Positions 1-12,250 of a stretch of 64,000 nucleotides of DNA are shown one piece after another. Made by a program: the position numbers and the translations under genes. Origin of the DNA: Utricularia gibba. Its lineage: Eukaryota; Streptophyta; Magnoliopsida; Lamiales; Lentibulariaceae. Location of the stretch: positions 1,922,001 through 1,986,000 of the forward strand of contig NEEC01000004.1 of NCBI GenBank assembly GCA_002189035.1, given 5' to 3'. Below the pieces are notes generated by a model. It worked only from the letters and a program-made list of their open reading frames with translations, was not told where the DNA came from and did no database searches. The stretch's first letter is position 1. The number at the start of each line of letters is the position of its first letter.

Positions 1-410
1 AATGGAGATTAGAGAACATTTCCTGATTGACTAATTGTGTTTGGCCACCAGCGGCATGAATGAGAATGAGGGTGGCTAGGTGTGGAATTAAGCCCATGGA
101 ATGAGCGAATGAAGTATCCAGAAAAATGTTGGTGCTGCCATTGTCAATAAGGATTAAAAAATCTCTGTTATTAAGACACCCATAGAGCCGAAAATGATTA
201 TCAGTGGTTTCCCTAGTGATAGCATGCATGGAGATGGTTTATGCAAGAGGTAATGGGGAATTAGTGAGGGGAAGAGGAGGTTAATCTAATGGAAGGTCAT
301 CCTCATCAACAAAAAGGAGAAAGATTTGTCGTGTTGACCAATGATCTTGAAAAAAGAGGACACCACATTTGATACAAAGATTTTTCTCAAGATGGTCACA
401 TACGAGATCA

Positions 411-1571
411 TCAGTGATATGAGTTTTTTGAGAGTGAGAGGTGGGGCGGGAGAAAGGGTGGTTTTTGGTGGGGAATCGAAGGAAGAAGGGAGGAGCCAGG
501 TTGGTGGTCTATGGAAGAACGATGGGACTCAAGCTCCATATCCTTGATTTTGATGAAAAGGATAATTTCGGGTTCAGTTTTCAATTGCGCAAGTAAGATG
601 ACTGCCTTGAGTTCCTTCTGCAAGCCACTAATTAATATAGTTGGGAGATTGATAGAAGAAAAAGAGGGGTCGAGATTGGTAATTTGCAAAAGAAGAATTT
701 CATAGCATTCAATGTAATCGGTCAGAGTACCAGTTTGAGAGATTTTCATAAATTCAGCAAGGATTCGCATAGGGTCCAAATCATCAAAATATTGCAGGTT
801 GGCTAAAGAAAATTCCTCCCAAGTGGAGGAGGGGTGAGGTGTTTTATAACTTTCTAACCAAGCGTTTATAGCCCCAGAGAATATCAAACTAGCATAAGAT
901 AACCAAGATGAGCGTGAGATTTGTGACATGAGGTGAAAATATTGGGTGATCTTACATAGCTAGACTCGTGGGTTTATGCCATTGAAGGTGGAAAGGTCCA
1001 ATTTGAGGCAAGTGGTGGTGGGTGGGTGGGATTGAGGTGAAATGATTGGTGGGTGGGTGAGAAAATAAATAGGAAACAAGTGGGTTGAAAAGTTGTGAGG
1101 GTGGGCCTAAGACAGAGTTTCCAGGTATGGATGAAGGAGCTTCATGTGAGGGGAGAGTGGAGAGTTCCTTGCGAATGGTGTCCTTTAGAGTGAATGTAAT
1201 GGCTTGTAGAGAGTTAGCAACCTGCTGTTCGAATTTTTTAAATGAAGATTTAGTAGTCTAGAAAAGGGATTGAAGCTGTTGATTTTGCACTTGTTGGGAG
1301 ATTTTAGTTTCCTTTAATGAGTCTCTTAATACTTATTGATTTACTTCTAAGATAGATAAATGGGTTGCTGAGCTTCAATAGAGTTACGAAAATCCAATTG
1401 TGAGGTAAGAAGTTGCTGCAATTGATGCTTGAGACCCTCGTCGCTAGAGTTGGGAGCTATATCAGCAAAATCAAAGAGGTTATCATATGGAAAAGTTTCA
1501 TCCATAGCAATGCTTAGAGGAGAGAACTTATTACGTCTCCTTTCATGACCATTTCTTCTAGGACCCAGCAT
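411..1571 (-). pseudogene. Ty3/gypsy gag-like ORF (broken)
   Basis: The segment 929-411 encodes about 172 residues with the pattern of the plant retrotransposon gag domain: a leading Trp, a central WEEF, a D-P-x-R-x-x-AEFMKISQTGTLTDY stretch, and a later F/I-x-GL-x-x-E-x-K motif. The segment 1571-1347 gives an N-terminal piece of about 74 residues that starts 1 bp from the primer-binding site. The two pieces are separated by stops and frameshifts, so no functional Gag is made. Gag would form the virus-like particle in which the element's RNA is copied. The family is inferred from the residue pattern and from the adjacent primer site, not from a database search. Confidence 0.65.
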
Positions 1572-1583
1572 GCTCTAATACCA
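1572..1583 (-). promoter_or_regulatory. Primer-binding site, initiator tRNA-Met type
   Basis: On the minus strand this reads TGGTATTAGAGC, one base from the usual plant TGGTATCAGAGC that pairs with the 3' end of initiator tRNA-Met. It lies 3 bp inside the presumed LTR end at 1587 and just upstream of the gag frame, as expected for minus-strand DNA synthesis priming. Confidence 0.75.
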
Positions 1584-1586
1584 ATT

Positions 1587-1760
1587 TGTAATGTTCAGTA
1601 GGAGTGAGAAGGAGAAATCCGGATGAAGAGTATAGATGAAGTGAAAGAAGGAGAATACAAAATTTCATTCATGCCCAAAAGGTGTTACATAGGTGGGTAT
1701 TTATGACCCATACATAGTCAACAGCTATCTTCTTAAAATGAATCAGCATGCAAAGAGGCT
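1587..1760 (-). repeat. 5' LTR (3' portion) of the gypsy element; outer end not determined
   Basis: The LTR terminus adjoining the primer site reads TGTAATGTTC on the plus strand, i.e. it ends in CA on the element strand. A TATTTAT-like box lies near 1700. The second LTR is outside the window, so the outer edge cannot be fixed. Confidence 0.45.
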
Positions 1761-2835
1761 AAGGGGATGAACATGGAGGGGCTATGAAGAACCACTCTAC
1801 TCGGCTATCTGCATGCAAGGAATCAGTCGGATGCAAACACGGCGTGCAACTCTTGGTGAAGGCATACCGAGCTCTTGAGCAAACCTCGAGAGTGCTCGTG
1901 GGAGAGACTCGCTTGAGCTAGCGTTGGATGCTAGGTGGAGTGTGGTCGCAAGCCCAAGTAGTGGTGGAGAATGACCCAAGGGCATAAGAAGGGTAAGAGG
2001 GTCAGCTCTCCATATACTTAGCCTGTCAGATGAAGAGTTAGGAAGAAAAAAAGGCTTAGAGACCCAAAAGTCATGAGTGTTATATAAAAGAAAAGCATGG
2101 TGGCAAATTGAGGGTTTGAGAACTTAGAGAAGAAGTGCCACCATGGCAAGATACGGAAGAAGAATGCTATGTTTTGAGAGAAGGGCAAGGAGCCAAATGA
2201 AGGTAAGGGAAGCATGAACAGAAATGCATGAGTAAGGGTCGAAGGACCGTAAGATGATGAGCCCTAAGGGGTGGGGTCGGACCCTTGGCCGAGTTATCTC
2301 CGATAGCAATCCAACATGAGTTTGGAGGTATAGCTTGCCATGAGCTCCAACGGGAGCGGGATTGTCATGGATCAACATGGCTACGATCTCTCCTGATGGC
2401 AATGTGATGTGACATGACAGGATGCATGCCTTTTGTGGCCTACGCATCCTTATGATATGTGATGATGCTATGCGTATGATATATTGATAGTATGTAGTGT
2501 GATCTACTTATGCATATATTAACCCCTTATGAATTTAGGTGACGATTCTAGTCGTGGTGGAGGGGTCAAGGAGCTGGCGGAGTGAACCTAGAGGACCAAG
2601 GGGACTGGGGAATAGAAAGCTGCTGCCTTGCTTGTGGTTTCCCTTTTGTTTGATGTAATATTCATGAATTATGTTTGAACGGTTTTTTCATATTTATGAA
2701 TAAGATATTTCTCATTAGTCTTGTATGTATATGGGTTAAATGGATCAAAACCAAAGCCAACTAGGAGATCGGTGATGTTTCTAGGTGGGGTAACGGCCAT
2801 GGTGACTAGGCCGCCTACTCGGGTTGTTATATATA
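1761..2835. repeat. LTR-like repetitive DNA, unassigned
   Basis: There is no credible coding frame. GC-rich, gypsy-LTR-like text runs from about 2230 and ends near 2830 with CTCGGGTTGTTATA, resembling the 3' end of plant gypsy LTRs. A second copy is not present in the window, so the edges and family remain open. Confidence 0.3.
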
Positions 2836-2989
2836 AAATTCATTGAAATTTGGATTTTAATACATGGTTTTAATTTTTTTTTATTTTTTAATGCTATAAC
2901 CTCAATTGGCTTATATATTCATAAGTGTTATTATTATTTTATTTAAATATGTGTGCTATTTTTTAATCTTTTTTTGAATCATGTATAGA

Positions 2990-3326
2990 ATTGTTTAGCC
3001 AATATTTATCACATAGTCATGTTCATAGGTCTACTAGGATCTGAGCCATAAATGACTCATGGAATTTTTCAAGGATCCAGACCCAAAACTGGAACCACAG
3101 TTTTTGCATGATTTTGGTTCGGTTCCAGTTCAGTTTCGGATAGAACCATAAAATCTGAATTAACTCTAGCAATGGAATGTTGGAAGTGGGAGATGGAAGG
3201 GATTTTTGATGAATGAAAGATAGAGTATTGGGAAGTAACAAAAAGGTAATGCTTATGAGATCACCTTTGATGAAAAACGACTCATGAACAATAAGAATGA
3301 TCGAAAACCTAATTGACACGCATTCC
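2990..3326. other. GGTTC-rich degenerate repeat, left side of the copia insertion
   Basis: Contains clustered GGTTCGGTTCCAGTTC-like words. Similar words occur at about 7020-7200, on the other side of the copia element. This text is typical of hAT-type non-autonomous elements, but no terminal inverted repeat could be fixed. The copia element may sit inside such an element. Confidence 0.25.
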
Positions 3327-3523
3327 TAGTAGGGTTTATATATACCCACGTAGGTTACCCAACAGTGGGCCACAATCATTGAAAACACACAAAAAGCCCA
3401 ACAACTCGAATCCAACACTTCCATGCTCGAACCCAACACCTTTTTATCTGAAATATGACATTATGGCACAAGATTAGTGCTTCCAATCACCTTCAAGCTT
3501 TGGATTGAGGCTGATCTCCAATA
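3327..3523 (-). repeat. 3' LTR of the copia element
   Basis: Nearly identical to 6703-6902 and next to the polypurine tract. Its outer TG end appears mutated to TA. Confidence 0.8.
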
Positions 3524-6500
3524 CTCCCCCCCAGACCGAGATCTCCCAACTTGAGAAAGTCTTTCATAGTCATGAGATTCATGTTCTTCCTTGCTAGCTC
3601 AAACTGAACTCTATTCAAACCTTTGGTGAGCCCATCAGCAAGTTGATTCCCACTCTCAACGTACTGCACTTTAATCTTTTTCTCCTTGATGTAATTCCTT
3701 ATGACATGATACTTGATTCTTATGTGTTTGGCTTTGTTGAAGTTCGTCGGATCCTTGGCAATGGAGATTGCAGCTCGATTATCCATAAGCAGATGTGTAG
3801 CTTCCTTTTGTATGAATCCAAGTTTGTTTAACATCTGCCTCAACCAAACACAATAGTTCAAAGCATGTGCTGCTGAGATGTATTCTGCTTCAGCTGTTGA
3901 TTGTGCTTCCACTTTTTGTTTCTTCGAAAACCAGACTATAGGGGTCTTATTTAAAAAGACTCTTGCTATCTTCAGCCATCCCATAATAACTATCTGAGTA
4001 GACTCTAAGTTTCAAGACTGGTTTTTCACCTTCATAGGGATGGAACAATCCGAAATCAGTAGTAGATTTTATGTACTTGAAAGCTCTTTTCACAGCTGCC
4101 ATGTGAGTTTTTGTTGGTTTGTTGAGGAAGCGAGATAAGACATTTACACAAAAACACAAGTCAGGCCTTGTATGCTAGAGATAAATGAGGCTTCCAATCA
4201 TACTTCTATAAGTAGTGGCATCCACATTCTTTCCCTGATTGTTCATCTTCTTTTCCTTTAACATATAGTGAGTAATCACTATATGTTTTTCTGAAACCAA
4301 TACCCTGAAGAAAGTTATCCATGCGTTCATTCCATGTTCTAGGAGCTTGCTTCAACCCATGGAGAGATTTCTTTAACTTCAATACCTTGTCTTCATGACC
4401 TGACACTTCGAAGCCCTTTGGTTGTTCAACAAAAACAACCTCCTCCAACACACCATTCAAGAACGCAGTCTTGACATCCATGTGATGCACTTTCCATCCA
4501 TGGGCAGCTGAAATGGCAAGAAGTACTTTAATCGTGTCAAATCTTGCTATTGGTGCAAAAATCTCATGAAAATTTATTCCTTTGATCTGACTATATCCCT
4601 TGGCTACTAATCTAGCTTTATATTTGTTGATAGAACCATCTGCATTCATTTTGGTTTTGAATAACCACTTGAGGCCAATAGGTTTGAAACCCCTATCCTT
4701 GGGTTTATCAACTAACTCCCATGTTTCATTTTCAAAGTATAGAATTCATTTCTTCCTTCATGGCCTCTCTCCATTTCGGATTTTGTACAGCCACTTCAAA
4801 TGATGTTGGATCTCCTGTCAATAATCCAGTCAAAATATCAGCTACAGCATCTTGGACATCATCATTCAACTTGGAGAAACTTATTGTAGAAGCCTTGTTT
4901 CTTTTGCTTATTCTAATGTTAGTAACATGACTATCTTCATTATCTATTGAATCTCTGATGTTTTTGTGTTTCCTTCTTTGCCAATCACGATCAGATGAGT
5001 AATAATCTCATCAGTATCAGGTTCCTCTCCATCAGATTCATCTGTTGATGAGTCTTCTGCATTCATGCCTTGCTCCTCTTCTGGGATTTCGAAATTCCCA
5101 TCTGAATGTTGATCATTAGCCTGATGAGATTGTCCATATAGGGGTTCAGAGTTTGATTTTGAATTCTCATTGGACGAGCCATCTTGATTTGTGACCTTCT
5201 CCTCCTCTGGAGCTGGAAAATTGTCATCTGAATGCTGATCATTTACTTGATTTGAATCTTCATGAACGAGTTCTGAAGTTTCTTGGTTTGTTGAATTCCT
5301 GGAAGAGAAGTTTTGAGGCATGTGTGTCCAGAGGTCTCCTTTTCCATGGGTGTTATGCCTTCCATGACTTTTATAAGCTTCTGCATCATTCAGAGAAATG
5401 CAATCATCAATTGAAGTATACCTTGCACCTTCATCAAAAGTGACATCATGGCTGAAGATAAATTTCTTCTGTTGAGGTAGATAAACTTTATATCCCTTGG
5501 TAGTGTTGCTATAACCAACAAATACACCAAATACAGATTTCTTATCAAGTTTTCCTCGTTTTTGGTTTGGTACATGAGTAAAACACAGACTACCAAAGAT
5601 TCTGAGATGATCAACCTTTTTAATATAACCATGCCATTTTTCATGGGCAGTTTTTCCACTAATCGCCTTTGAGGGAAGCAAGTTCAATAGATATACAGAT
5701 GTAGATACCGCTTCAGCCCAGAAATTCACAAGAAGATCTTTCTCAAACAATAGGCATCTTGACATATCAAGGATTGTTCTGTTTCTCCTTTCACATATAC
5801 CATTCTGTTGTGGAGAATATGGTACGGTGAATTGATGCATGATTCCCTCATTTTCACAGAACATTCTCATGCTATTATTGTAGAATTCACCTCCATTGTC
5901 TGATCTAATCATCTTCAAAGAGCATCCATTTTGATTCTCAATCATCACTTTGAATTTTCGAAAGATATGAGGAACTTTTGACTTGCTTTTAAGAAAGTAA
6001 ACCTAACAATAACGTGAATAATCATCAATGAATGTAACAAAATATCTACTCCCCCCTAATGAACATTCCTTAAATGGTCCACAAACATCTGTATGCACAA
6101 GCTCTAATTTCTCCTTTACTACTGAATCATTGGAATAAAAGGGCTTTCTACACTGTTTACCTTGATGGCACACTTCACATATGGCATCGGCAAACTTGAT
6201 GTCTTTCAATTCCAGTACTTCCGTATTCTTTTGCAATATTTTCAGATTGTTGTGCCCAAAACGTTTGTGCCAAAGGCTACTTTGATCCTGAAGTGAGAAA
6301 ATACAACTTTTATGATCACTGACCATGATTTGGTAAAGGTTGTAGGTGGTCAACACAACATCAAATTCAATCTTTGTTGATTGACACTCTGCAATATCAT
6401 CAAACAGATGTTCAGAGATGGCTTGATACAAGGCATCCATTGCTTCATCTTTTCTCTGTTGAAGATACTCAGCTTCCTCTTGTTGTTCTGATGTGGATTT

Positions 6501-6647
6501 GCTTGTTATTGCAATAGCCGGAATCTTCCTTTCGACAACATCCCAAATCTTTCTGACCCGAAGGTAGCTACACATCTTTTTGGCCCAGCTTCCATACTCA
6601 GAACCATCAAATATTGGAGGTCCTCTACCAGATGCCATCATAGCCAC
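3493..6647 (-). pseudogene. copia gag-pol polyprotein pseudogene
   Basis: The minus-strand order is: Gag N-terminus from 6647 (FDGSEYGSWAKKM), joined by a deletion to the GAG-pre-integrase motif LWHKRFGHNNL, then integrase (HTDVCGPF, FIDDYSRY, SDNGGEFYN, SPQQNGICERRNRT). After 4943 comes reverse transcriptase with YKARLVAKGYSQ and VKTAFLNG, and at 3984-3493 RNase H with STAEAEYIS and KHIRIKYH. The Gag zinc knuckle and the protease are missing. The YVDD catalytic block of reverse transcriptase is deleted near 4230. A tryptophan codon in integrase is TAG near 6003. The element cannot be autonomous. Confidence 0.85.
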
Positions 6648-6702
6648 CGTTTGACAAGCTTTGGCTTGATACTTGGTAATCCACTAAGTAAAAAACGCTG
6701 AA

Positions 6703-6902
6703 TAGTAGGGTTTATATATACCCAATACCTAGGTTACCTAATAGTGGGCCACAATCATTGAAAACACACAAAAAGCCCAACAACTCGAATCCAACACTTC
6801 CATACTCGAACCCAACACCTTTTTATCTGAAATATGACATTATGGCACAAGATTAGTGATTCTAATCACCTTCAAGCTTTGGATTGAGGCTGATCTCCAA
6901 CA
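6703..6902 (-). repeat. 5' LTR of the copia element
   Basis: Direct repeat of 3327-3523. On the minus strand it begins TGTTGGAGATC. It contains a TTTATATATACCC box near its internal end. Confidence 0.8.
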
Positions 6903-7210
6903 GGGATGAGGCCTAGCCATGTAAATGACCCCCATTCCCTAAAGCCCAATTACCAATTTATCATTACCTTGATTAATATATTTATCAAAATTAATATAAT
7001 ATTAATATCATATTAAAAAATCTTTCAATTCTATGTTCGGTTTCGAGTCTATATCATAGATCTAGAACCAATCCAGGAACCATCAACTCCTAAAATTTAG
7101 GATCCATAACCGATTGAGAACTGGAACCATGGAATCACAATCACGAAAATTAGTTCGGTTCTGGTTCTGTTATGATTGGTTCCAGTTCTTTGAGCAAGCC
7201 TACCACTCAA
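6903..7210. other. GGTTC-rich degenerate repeat, right side of the copia insertion
   Basis: Counterpart of 2990-3326, with AACTGGAACC and GTTCGGTTCTGGTTC words. No gene is seen. Confidence 0.25.
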
Positions 7211-8097
7211 TGGGTTTGTATGGTACATCAAAAAGGGTAGTCACATGCTTAGAAAATAGTCTTTTCCTTTAATCTCATTTTTATTCATTCATTTTTTAGC
7301 ATTATCTTGATATGTTTTTCAAAAAATGATTTTTGTAAATGCAATGTTGAAACGATCAACATTGTAAATTTAAAATTAGATACTCTCCTTTTTCTTTTTT
7401 GGGTTGCCCATGCGTAAGCATGGATTCATGGAGGAAGGGGCTTTTCACCAACTCCCCAAGGAATCTAGCCCCGATAGGCCCAAGTAATGTCATTCAACCA
7501 CAGGATCACATGATGGATGTCGAGATAAGAGTACTCTTGCTAGGGTGGGTCCCATTCTACTCTGTTTTTATTATAGTTTCCATTTGCAAAGTTGCTGACC
7601 TAGTTGGGTATGTGGCAGCAGCTCTTCCTCTCATCATATCTATTTTCCTTTTATATTGAATACATGTTTGGTTGGACAGTTTAGGTGGGTTTCCATATGG
7701 GTTTTTGGATAAACCCGCATTTTGTTCATGGGTTTCAAACAGGTGAAAATATATCCACCTGTTGTCTATACATTTGACGGGAACCCACCAGGTTGGGTTT
7801 AATTAAACCGATGGGTGTTGGTCAGTTTAGGTAAACAAGGGTTCTAACTTCCAATTCTACCCTCCCCCTCATGTAAATTTGAATGCATATCTACTAGGAA
7901 CCAAACGCAACCATTGCAAACTGTTTGCATTGTTTCTTACGTACACTTTGGGCTAGAGAAGTGGGTCTTTCGGTACGTGTGTATGTCGCGATAAGAAAAT
8001 CCAGCACGCATCAGCCAGAAGTGTGATCAAGCGAGATTGGAGCTTAATAAAGATGCGGTGAGGTATACTATCATTGGCTAGCTGCTATTCACTAGGT
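7211..8097. other. Gene-free stretch containing a fragment of the OSC 5' flank (about 7530-7655)
   Basis: The part around 7530-7590 resembles the sequence just left of the OSC2 upstream region (about 31367-31425: GATAAGAG, CTCTTGC, CCCATTCT). The part around 7615-7655 resembles the left end of the OSC3 upstream region (about 48060-48100: GCAGC, TCTTCCTCT, TCTATTTTCC). Nothing coding is recognised in the rest. Confidence 0.4.
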
Positions 8098-8338
8098 ATG
8101 TAGAATTGGATAATATTGGCATGTGCTTTGCTCCACAACCTCATTTGAAAAGAGATGGTAGTGGATCCTCTTGAGGAGGAGGTGCCATTGGACTTTCAGA
8201 ATGAAGTCGGGGAAATGAGTGACATAGAAGACATCACAACTTCTATCAATGCAAGTCAAGTATGGAATAGGTTGCATGACAACCAAGTTAAGATGATGTA
8301 CATCAAGTGGCTCGCAACCTACAGACACCGTTAATGTA
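8098..8338 (+). pseudogene. PIF/Harbinger-type transposase C-terminal remnant
   Basis: An open plus-strand stretch encodes an acidic run (DPLEEEVPLDFQNE) followed by ASQVWNRLHDNQVKMMYIKW. This resembles the C-terminal tail of plant Harbinger (DDE) nucleases, where an acidic segment precedes a W-x-x-x-R-D-x-x-A/V-x-x-M pattern. No catalytic DDE residues are present. The assignment rests on this short pattern alone. Confidence 0.35.
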
Positions 8339-9140
8339 GGCTTGCTTTGAATTGGAAAATGTAGTGACTTTTGTATTGGATTTTTTATGTGAATCTTGTA
8401 TGCATTAGAAAAAATGACCAAGCACTACATACATGCATATCCATTGTAGAGTCATACTTGCAAGAGGTGTACGTTCACATGAACACCACTACTCATGGTA
8501 ACCAGTGATTGCATCTAATAGTGGTCGGATTCTACCACTCTAGTGCATGTTATCATGGGATAAAAAGTTATTACATAGACGACCATTGGACCAACAATCG
8601 CAAGGTGTAAATGAGGTGCTCCGAAAAGCTTGTGGGACACTAAGAATAAATGCTCTGGGTGGTTGTTACCAAGGGATAAAAGGTATTATATGGAGGATCA
8701 TTGAACCAAGCATTGGGATCCATAAAATCATGTGCTTCGAAAACCTTGTGAGAGACTATGCACATACCATCATCGTGTGTTGCGTTGTCCAATATTCTAT
8801 TTTTTAATAAGAAATGAGTTTAATGGTAAAGTTATCCAACATTGAATGTGCTAGACAGTTGTTAACTATAGTGAGTTATTAATTCCCCTCTATGCACAAT
8901 AATAATTGCTGACATTTCATGCTTTTCAAAACGACTTCATTAATCACACCCTTACATCTCCTTCCTTCTGACATACGTCAGTAGTACCATATACACGGGA
9001 TTCCGTCTATGACCCTTCATTGTCATTCAGAGAGCTATACGATAGTAGGTAGAACAATACATGGCCTTATTCGTATGCATTTCAGAATCTTCCTTTGTTT
9101 TGGTAGGTTGATTTCCATTTTTTTGTAGATGTTGACGTGT
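8339..9140. other. Intergenic, no gene recognised
   Basis: Two similar phrases (ATGGGATAAAAAGTTATTACA at about 8551 and AAGGGATAAAAGGTATTATA at about 8670) suggest a short decayed duplication of about 115 bp. No other features. Confidence 0.3.
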
Positions 9141-9703
9141 AAAAAACTATATGCCCACTTCTCAATTCCCGACGATTACTGAATGTAGGATAAATTACCC
9201 AACAAAACGTCCGACTCCAAACCACTCGCCAGAGTTGGGGCTATGGGATTTGCCATCACCACTGAGCACTTTCAGTGTGGGTTGTGGCTGCCACCACCTC
9301 CTTTATTGGTGCAGATACTTGCTGCACTCAAGATCCCACTCTCGCACTTGACTCTTTGTTCTGTAGCGCACATTCTCGCTTTTTGCAGATTTTCCAAGAG
9401 GAGGATATACCTCCGAAAATGCATGTCTTCTTTGCAGTCTTTGTGTATATACAACGTAAGGGAAGCCCCCACTATTCTCTATATGATAAACCCGACATGG
9501 TTCTCATCACAGACATTAAAAGCATATATGATAATTGGTGGACTAGTTTCGTAGGGGCATGCCCTCCAAACAATTCAGAATGTTTGACAAGATTGACGAT
9601 TTCAGAGAATGTTGGAGAGCTATCAAGTAATCACATGCACGTGCTTTATTATTCTAAATCAGTGTGCATCATATGGCATAATGTTTTTCTCATGATGTTG
9701 TAG
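9141..9703 (+). pseudogene. Remnant of a plant gypsy-type putative transposase domain
   Basis: Frames from 9243 and 9275 give FAITTEHFQCGLWLP then LAALKIPLSHLTLC, followed after a frameshift by VYIQRKG and SIYDNWWTSFVGA. This layout resembles the plant gypsy-type putative transposase domain (Transposase_28-like), whose core is an F/L-R-L-P-x-x-P-F-x-x-x-L pattern. A related fragment lies on the minus strand at 40640-40951. The frame is broken and no catalytic residues can be pointed to. Confidence 0.35.
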
Positions 9704-9705
9704 GT

Positions 9706-10020
9706 ATGGAGGTCTTACCAAAGCATGCAGCAAAGAAGTTTTTGAATTTGTTCTTTAATAGAATAAAGTCACTCGAGGACATCTTGCCACCTTTTGTGAA
9801 TACCTCTAGAACACATCTATGCTGTGGAATCCCTCGGCATTGTAGACAATGTAAAATACTGAACAATGATGCGGATGACGTAGTTCATGAAGAGTGTGAA
9901 AATGTGCAGCCAGACAACATCAGTAATTCACCAAAGACAATTTTGACACTAGATGATGGGTGTAGAGCTGCCATTGCAAAGTACACTGAGTTGGGGGAAA
10001 TTGTACGTAAAGAATCTTGA
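9706..10020 (+). other. Open frame of 104 codons, unrecognised
   Basis: It may continue the broken 9141-9703 coding remnant, since it begins 3 bp after that frame closes. It contains a Cys-rich patch (LCCGIPRHCRQCK) and an acidic segment. I do not recognise the family and it is unlikely to be a free-standing gene. Confidence 0.25.
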
Positions 10021-12250
10021 ACTATGTGGATGACTTGCTTAATATGAGTATTGGTGGCCATACGATGAACATGCAAGCAATGAAGCACTCCCCCTCCCTC
10101 AACAAAAGTTATTAATATTCAATATAAACGGTGCACTCGCAGACATCGTGTATCCTTGGGATGTTATGTGGGGGAACTTTGAGGCCAGATGATGTCATCT
10201 ATGGAAAAAATGGTAATGCATTATATTCAAGTGTGGCCATCCATCTTGATAAGATTGTCTCAAGTTTGATATCAATTTTATATTAGTGTGTTTCAATTGT
10301 GTTTCTATTAAGGTGTATCTCCGATAAGGAGCGCGAGATTTGATATAGTTTCGAGTGTGGTCATCCATCCTGATGTGGCCATGCATCACATGTTTGATAA
10401 TGGTATACTTTCATCAGACAACCCAAGAATGCCATATTCCCGACCATCTACAAGTACACCTAGGTCAATAATTGTTCCTTGGTTTGAGGGGGTGATATCA
10501 GGATATTACTAGAAGCGCTCATTGATCAGATAGATGTCCCCACGTTCATCGATCGTCAACAAGTAAGTCAACGTCCAATAAACAAGAAGCACCTGTTGTG
10601 GAAGCACTACAAGGTTATTGTTTGATAGACGATGTTGCTTTAATTTGCATTGATATCGCTTGAATTATGGTATTCTAAGTTTGTTGTTACTTCGAACAAC
10701 TAATGCAAATGCACTGCATATCTTAAGATCCGATGCCACAATTAACCACTACACAGAGTATATAAATGGAAATTCCTAATATCGTTGCAAATAAAAATAG
10801 AAAATCCGTATCAAATAAATTTATAATCCCTAATCTATACAAAATACAAATTTGGAAAACTTGTATAGTGGATATCGGGGTCGATCACGAAGAGCTTGTG
10901 CTTGCTAAGTGTTTTAGTACATGCATAATTTCGGATAACAGTAGGTCTTAGTCTAAGCTCGGACTAACAGTGGTAAACAAGTTTCTACGTTTAGGTAACA
11001 GGTACTGGTTTTGACTCAAACTAATACGAGGACGTCTTAAGGGTCTGCGGGTGGTGTTATGCTAAACTTCCTAATTCAATTTATTATCTTCCTACACTCA
11101 CAACTTCAAATAACCTAAGTTTACCTAGGTCATTCATCATATTTTTGGCTTAAGCTAGTCCCCAATGTCATAACCCACATTGCAATTAGGTCTACTCGCA
11201 TGCAAGGCATATAGAACTAGGTCTACCCGGTTCTACTGGTTCTATCTTGGACTAACACATACTGCTCCCGTCTTGGTTTGTTGGTCTACCTCTAAACCAA
11301 GCATCTAAATTGTGAAACTACTTGCTTCCCTCCTTAGGTCTACCCATGGTTTGTAAGAAACAAGAGTTAAGGAATACACATAAATTTCATCATCAAACCT
11401 AAGCACACACCACACCACTTCACCTTAAGGCATCCCTAAGACTCTAGCCACTCATGCTTGGGAAATAAAACACGATTTCATTCATGTAAGTTGACCAAAA
11501 TGGCAGAAACATTGTAAATAAGTCAAATGCAGAAACTCTAAATGTTCAGAAAACGAAAAGTAGATAAAGATTGTTCTTCCGCTCGTTAGCTACTGTTCAA
11601 CGCTCGGAACAGTAGCGCTGGACTCGGCTCCGGTGCTACTCTTGGTGATGAAGGCCTTCCTTCCCCCCTCCTGGTTTTTGTTTTTCCCATTGGGGAAGAA
11701 GACCCCCTTTTGCGTCCCCCTTGCTATCTTTTTCCCTAAACTTCCCGCTCTCCTTCTTTTTTCTAAATTAATTTCCTTTTCTTTTGCTTCACTCCATTGC
11801 ACTATTTCTAACTGCCACTACTGTTCTTGATCGCCAGTACTGCTCCTGGCCTGAACTTGCAAACTGAGGTGGCAGCAGAGCAATGCCCTTTGTCCTTCTT
11901 TGGATTTTGCGCCCTTTTTCGCTTGTTTTACACGCTTGCAAGTCTGATTTTCGGCTCATTCCCTGCTGAACTTACTGAAAAATCAGTAACAAGAGTTGTG
12001 GACTAAATCAAAGGATTTAGTCCACTTTTCAACATAATCACATATGATTAACATAAACACCACTAAAGCATGAAAAACCACATTTATCTAACCTAAAACA
12101 TAATAAAATATAACTATTTTGCATTATGAATTTCAGGAAAAATGTATGTCATCACATTATGCTACAACGACACGAGATTTGTCCCCAAGTCCTAGCTAAA
12201 ACTAACAGGAAACTAACTTCGTCAACGTCAATGATAAACAAAAACAACTT
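10021..12250. other. Repetitive non-coding DNA, LTR-like from about 10950
   Basis: No gene is supported. From about 10950 the text repeats GGTCTAC and ACTAAC words and is followed by C-rich and T-rich tracts, which looks like LTR or leader DNA of the gypsy element whose ORF1 remnant follows on the minus strand. No partner LTR was identified. Confidence 0.25.

Larger units (their letters stand above)
1..1583 (-). mobile_element. Ty3/gypsy retrotransposon, 5' internal part, cut by the window edge
   Basis: Reading on the minus strand from position 1583, a primer-binding site is followed at once by an open frame (1571-1347) and then a gag domain (929-411). This is the normal order of a Ty3/gypsy element. 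Protease, reverse transcriptase and integrase would lie to the left, outside the window. Frame breaks between the two open segments show the copy is decayed. Confidence 0.7.
3327..6902 (-). mobile_element. Ty1/copia LTR retrotransposon, degraded and internally deleted
   Basis: Two direct repeats of about 200 bp (3327-3523 and 6703-6902) flank an internal region with gag, integrase, reverse transcriptase and RNase H segments in copia order on the minus strand. A polypurine tract (GGGGGGGAG on the minus strand) lies directly inside the left repeat at about 3524-3534. A degenerate Met-tRNA primer site (TATCAAGCC core) lies at about 6660-6680. The LTRs differ at about eight positions by eye. The length of about 3.6 kb is short of the usual 5 kb because of internal deletions. 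No target duplication was found. Confidence 0.85.

Noticed and set aside
3321-6910. Target duplication of the copia element
   Set aside because: The five bases after the right LTR (GGGAT) do not match those before the left LTR, so none is claimed.
10601-10625. CACTACAAGG as a CACTA transposon end
   Set aside because: No reverse-complement partner or subterminal repeats adjacent. The match is short enough for chance.
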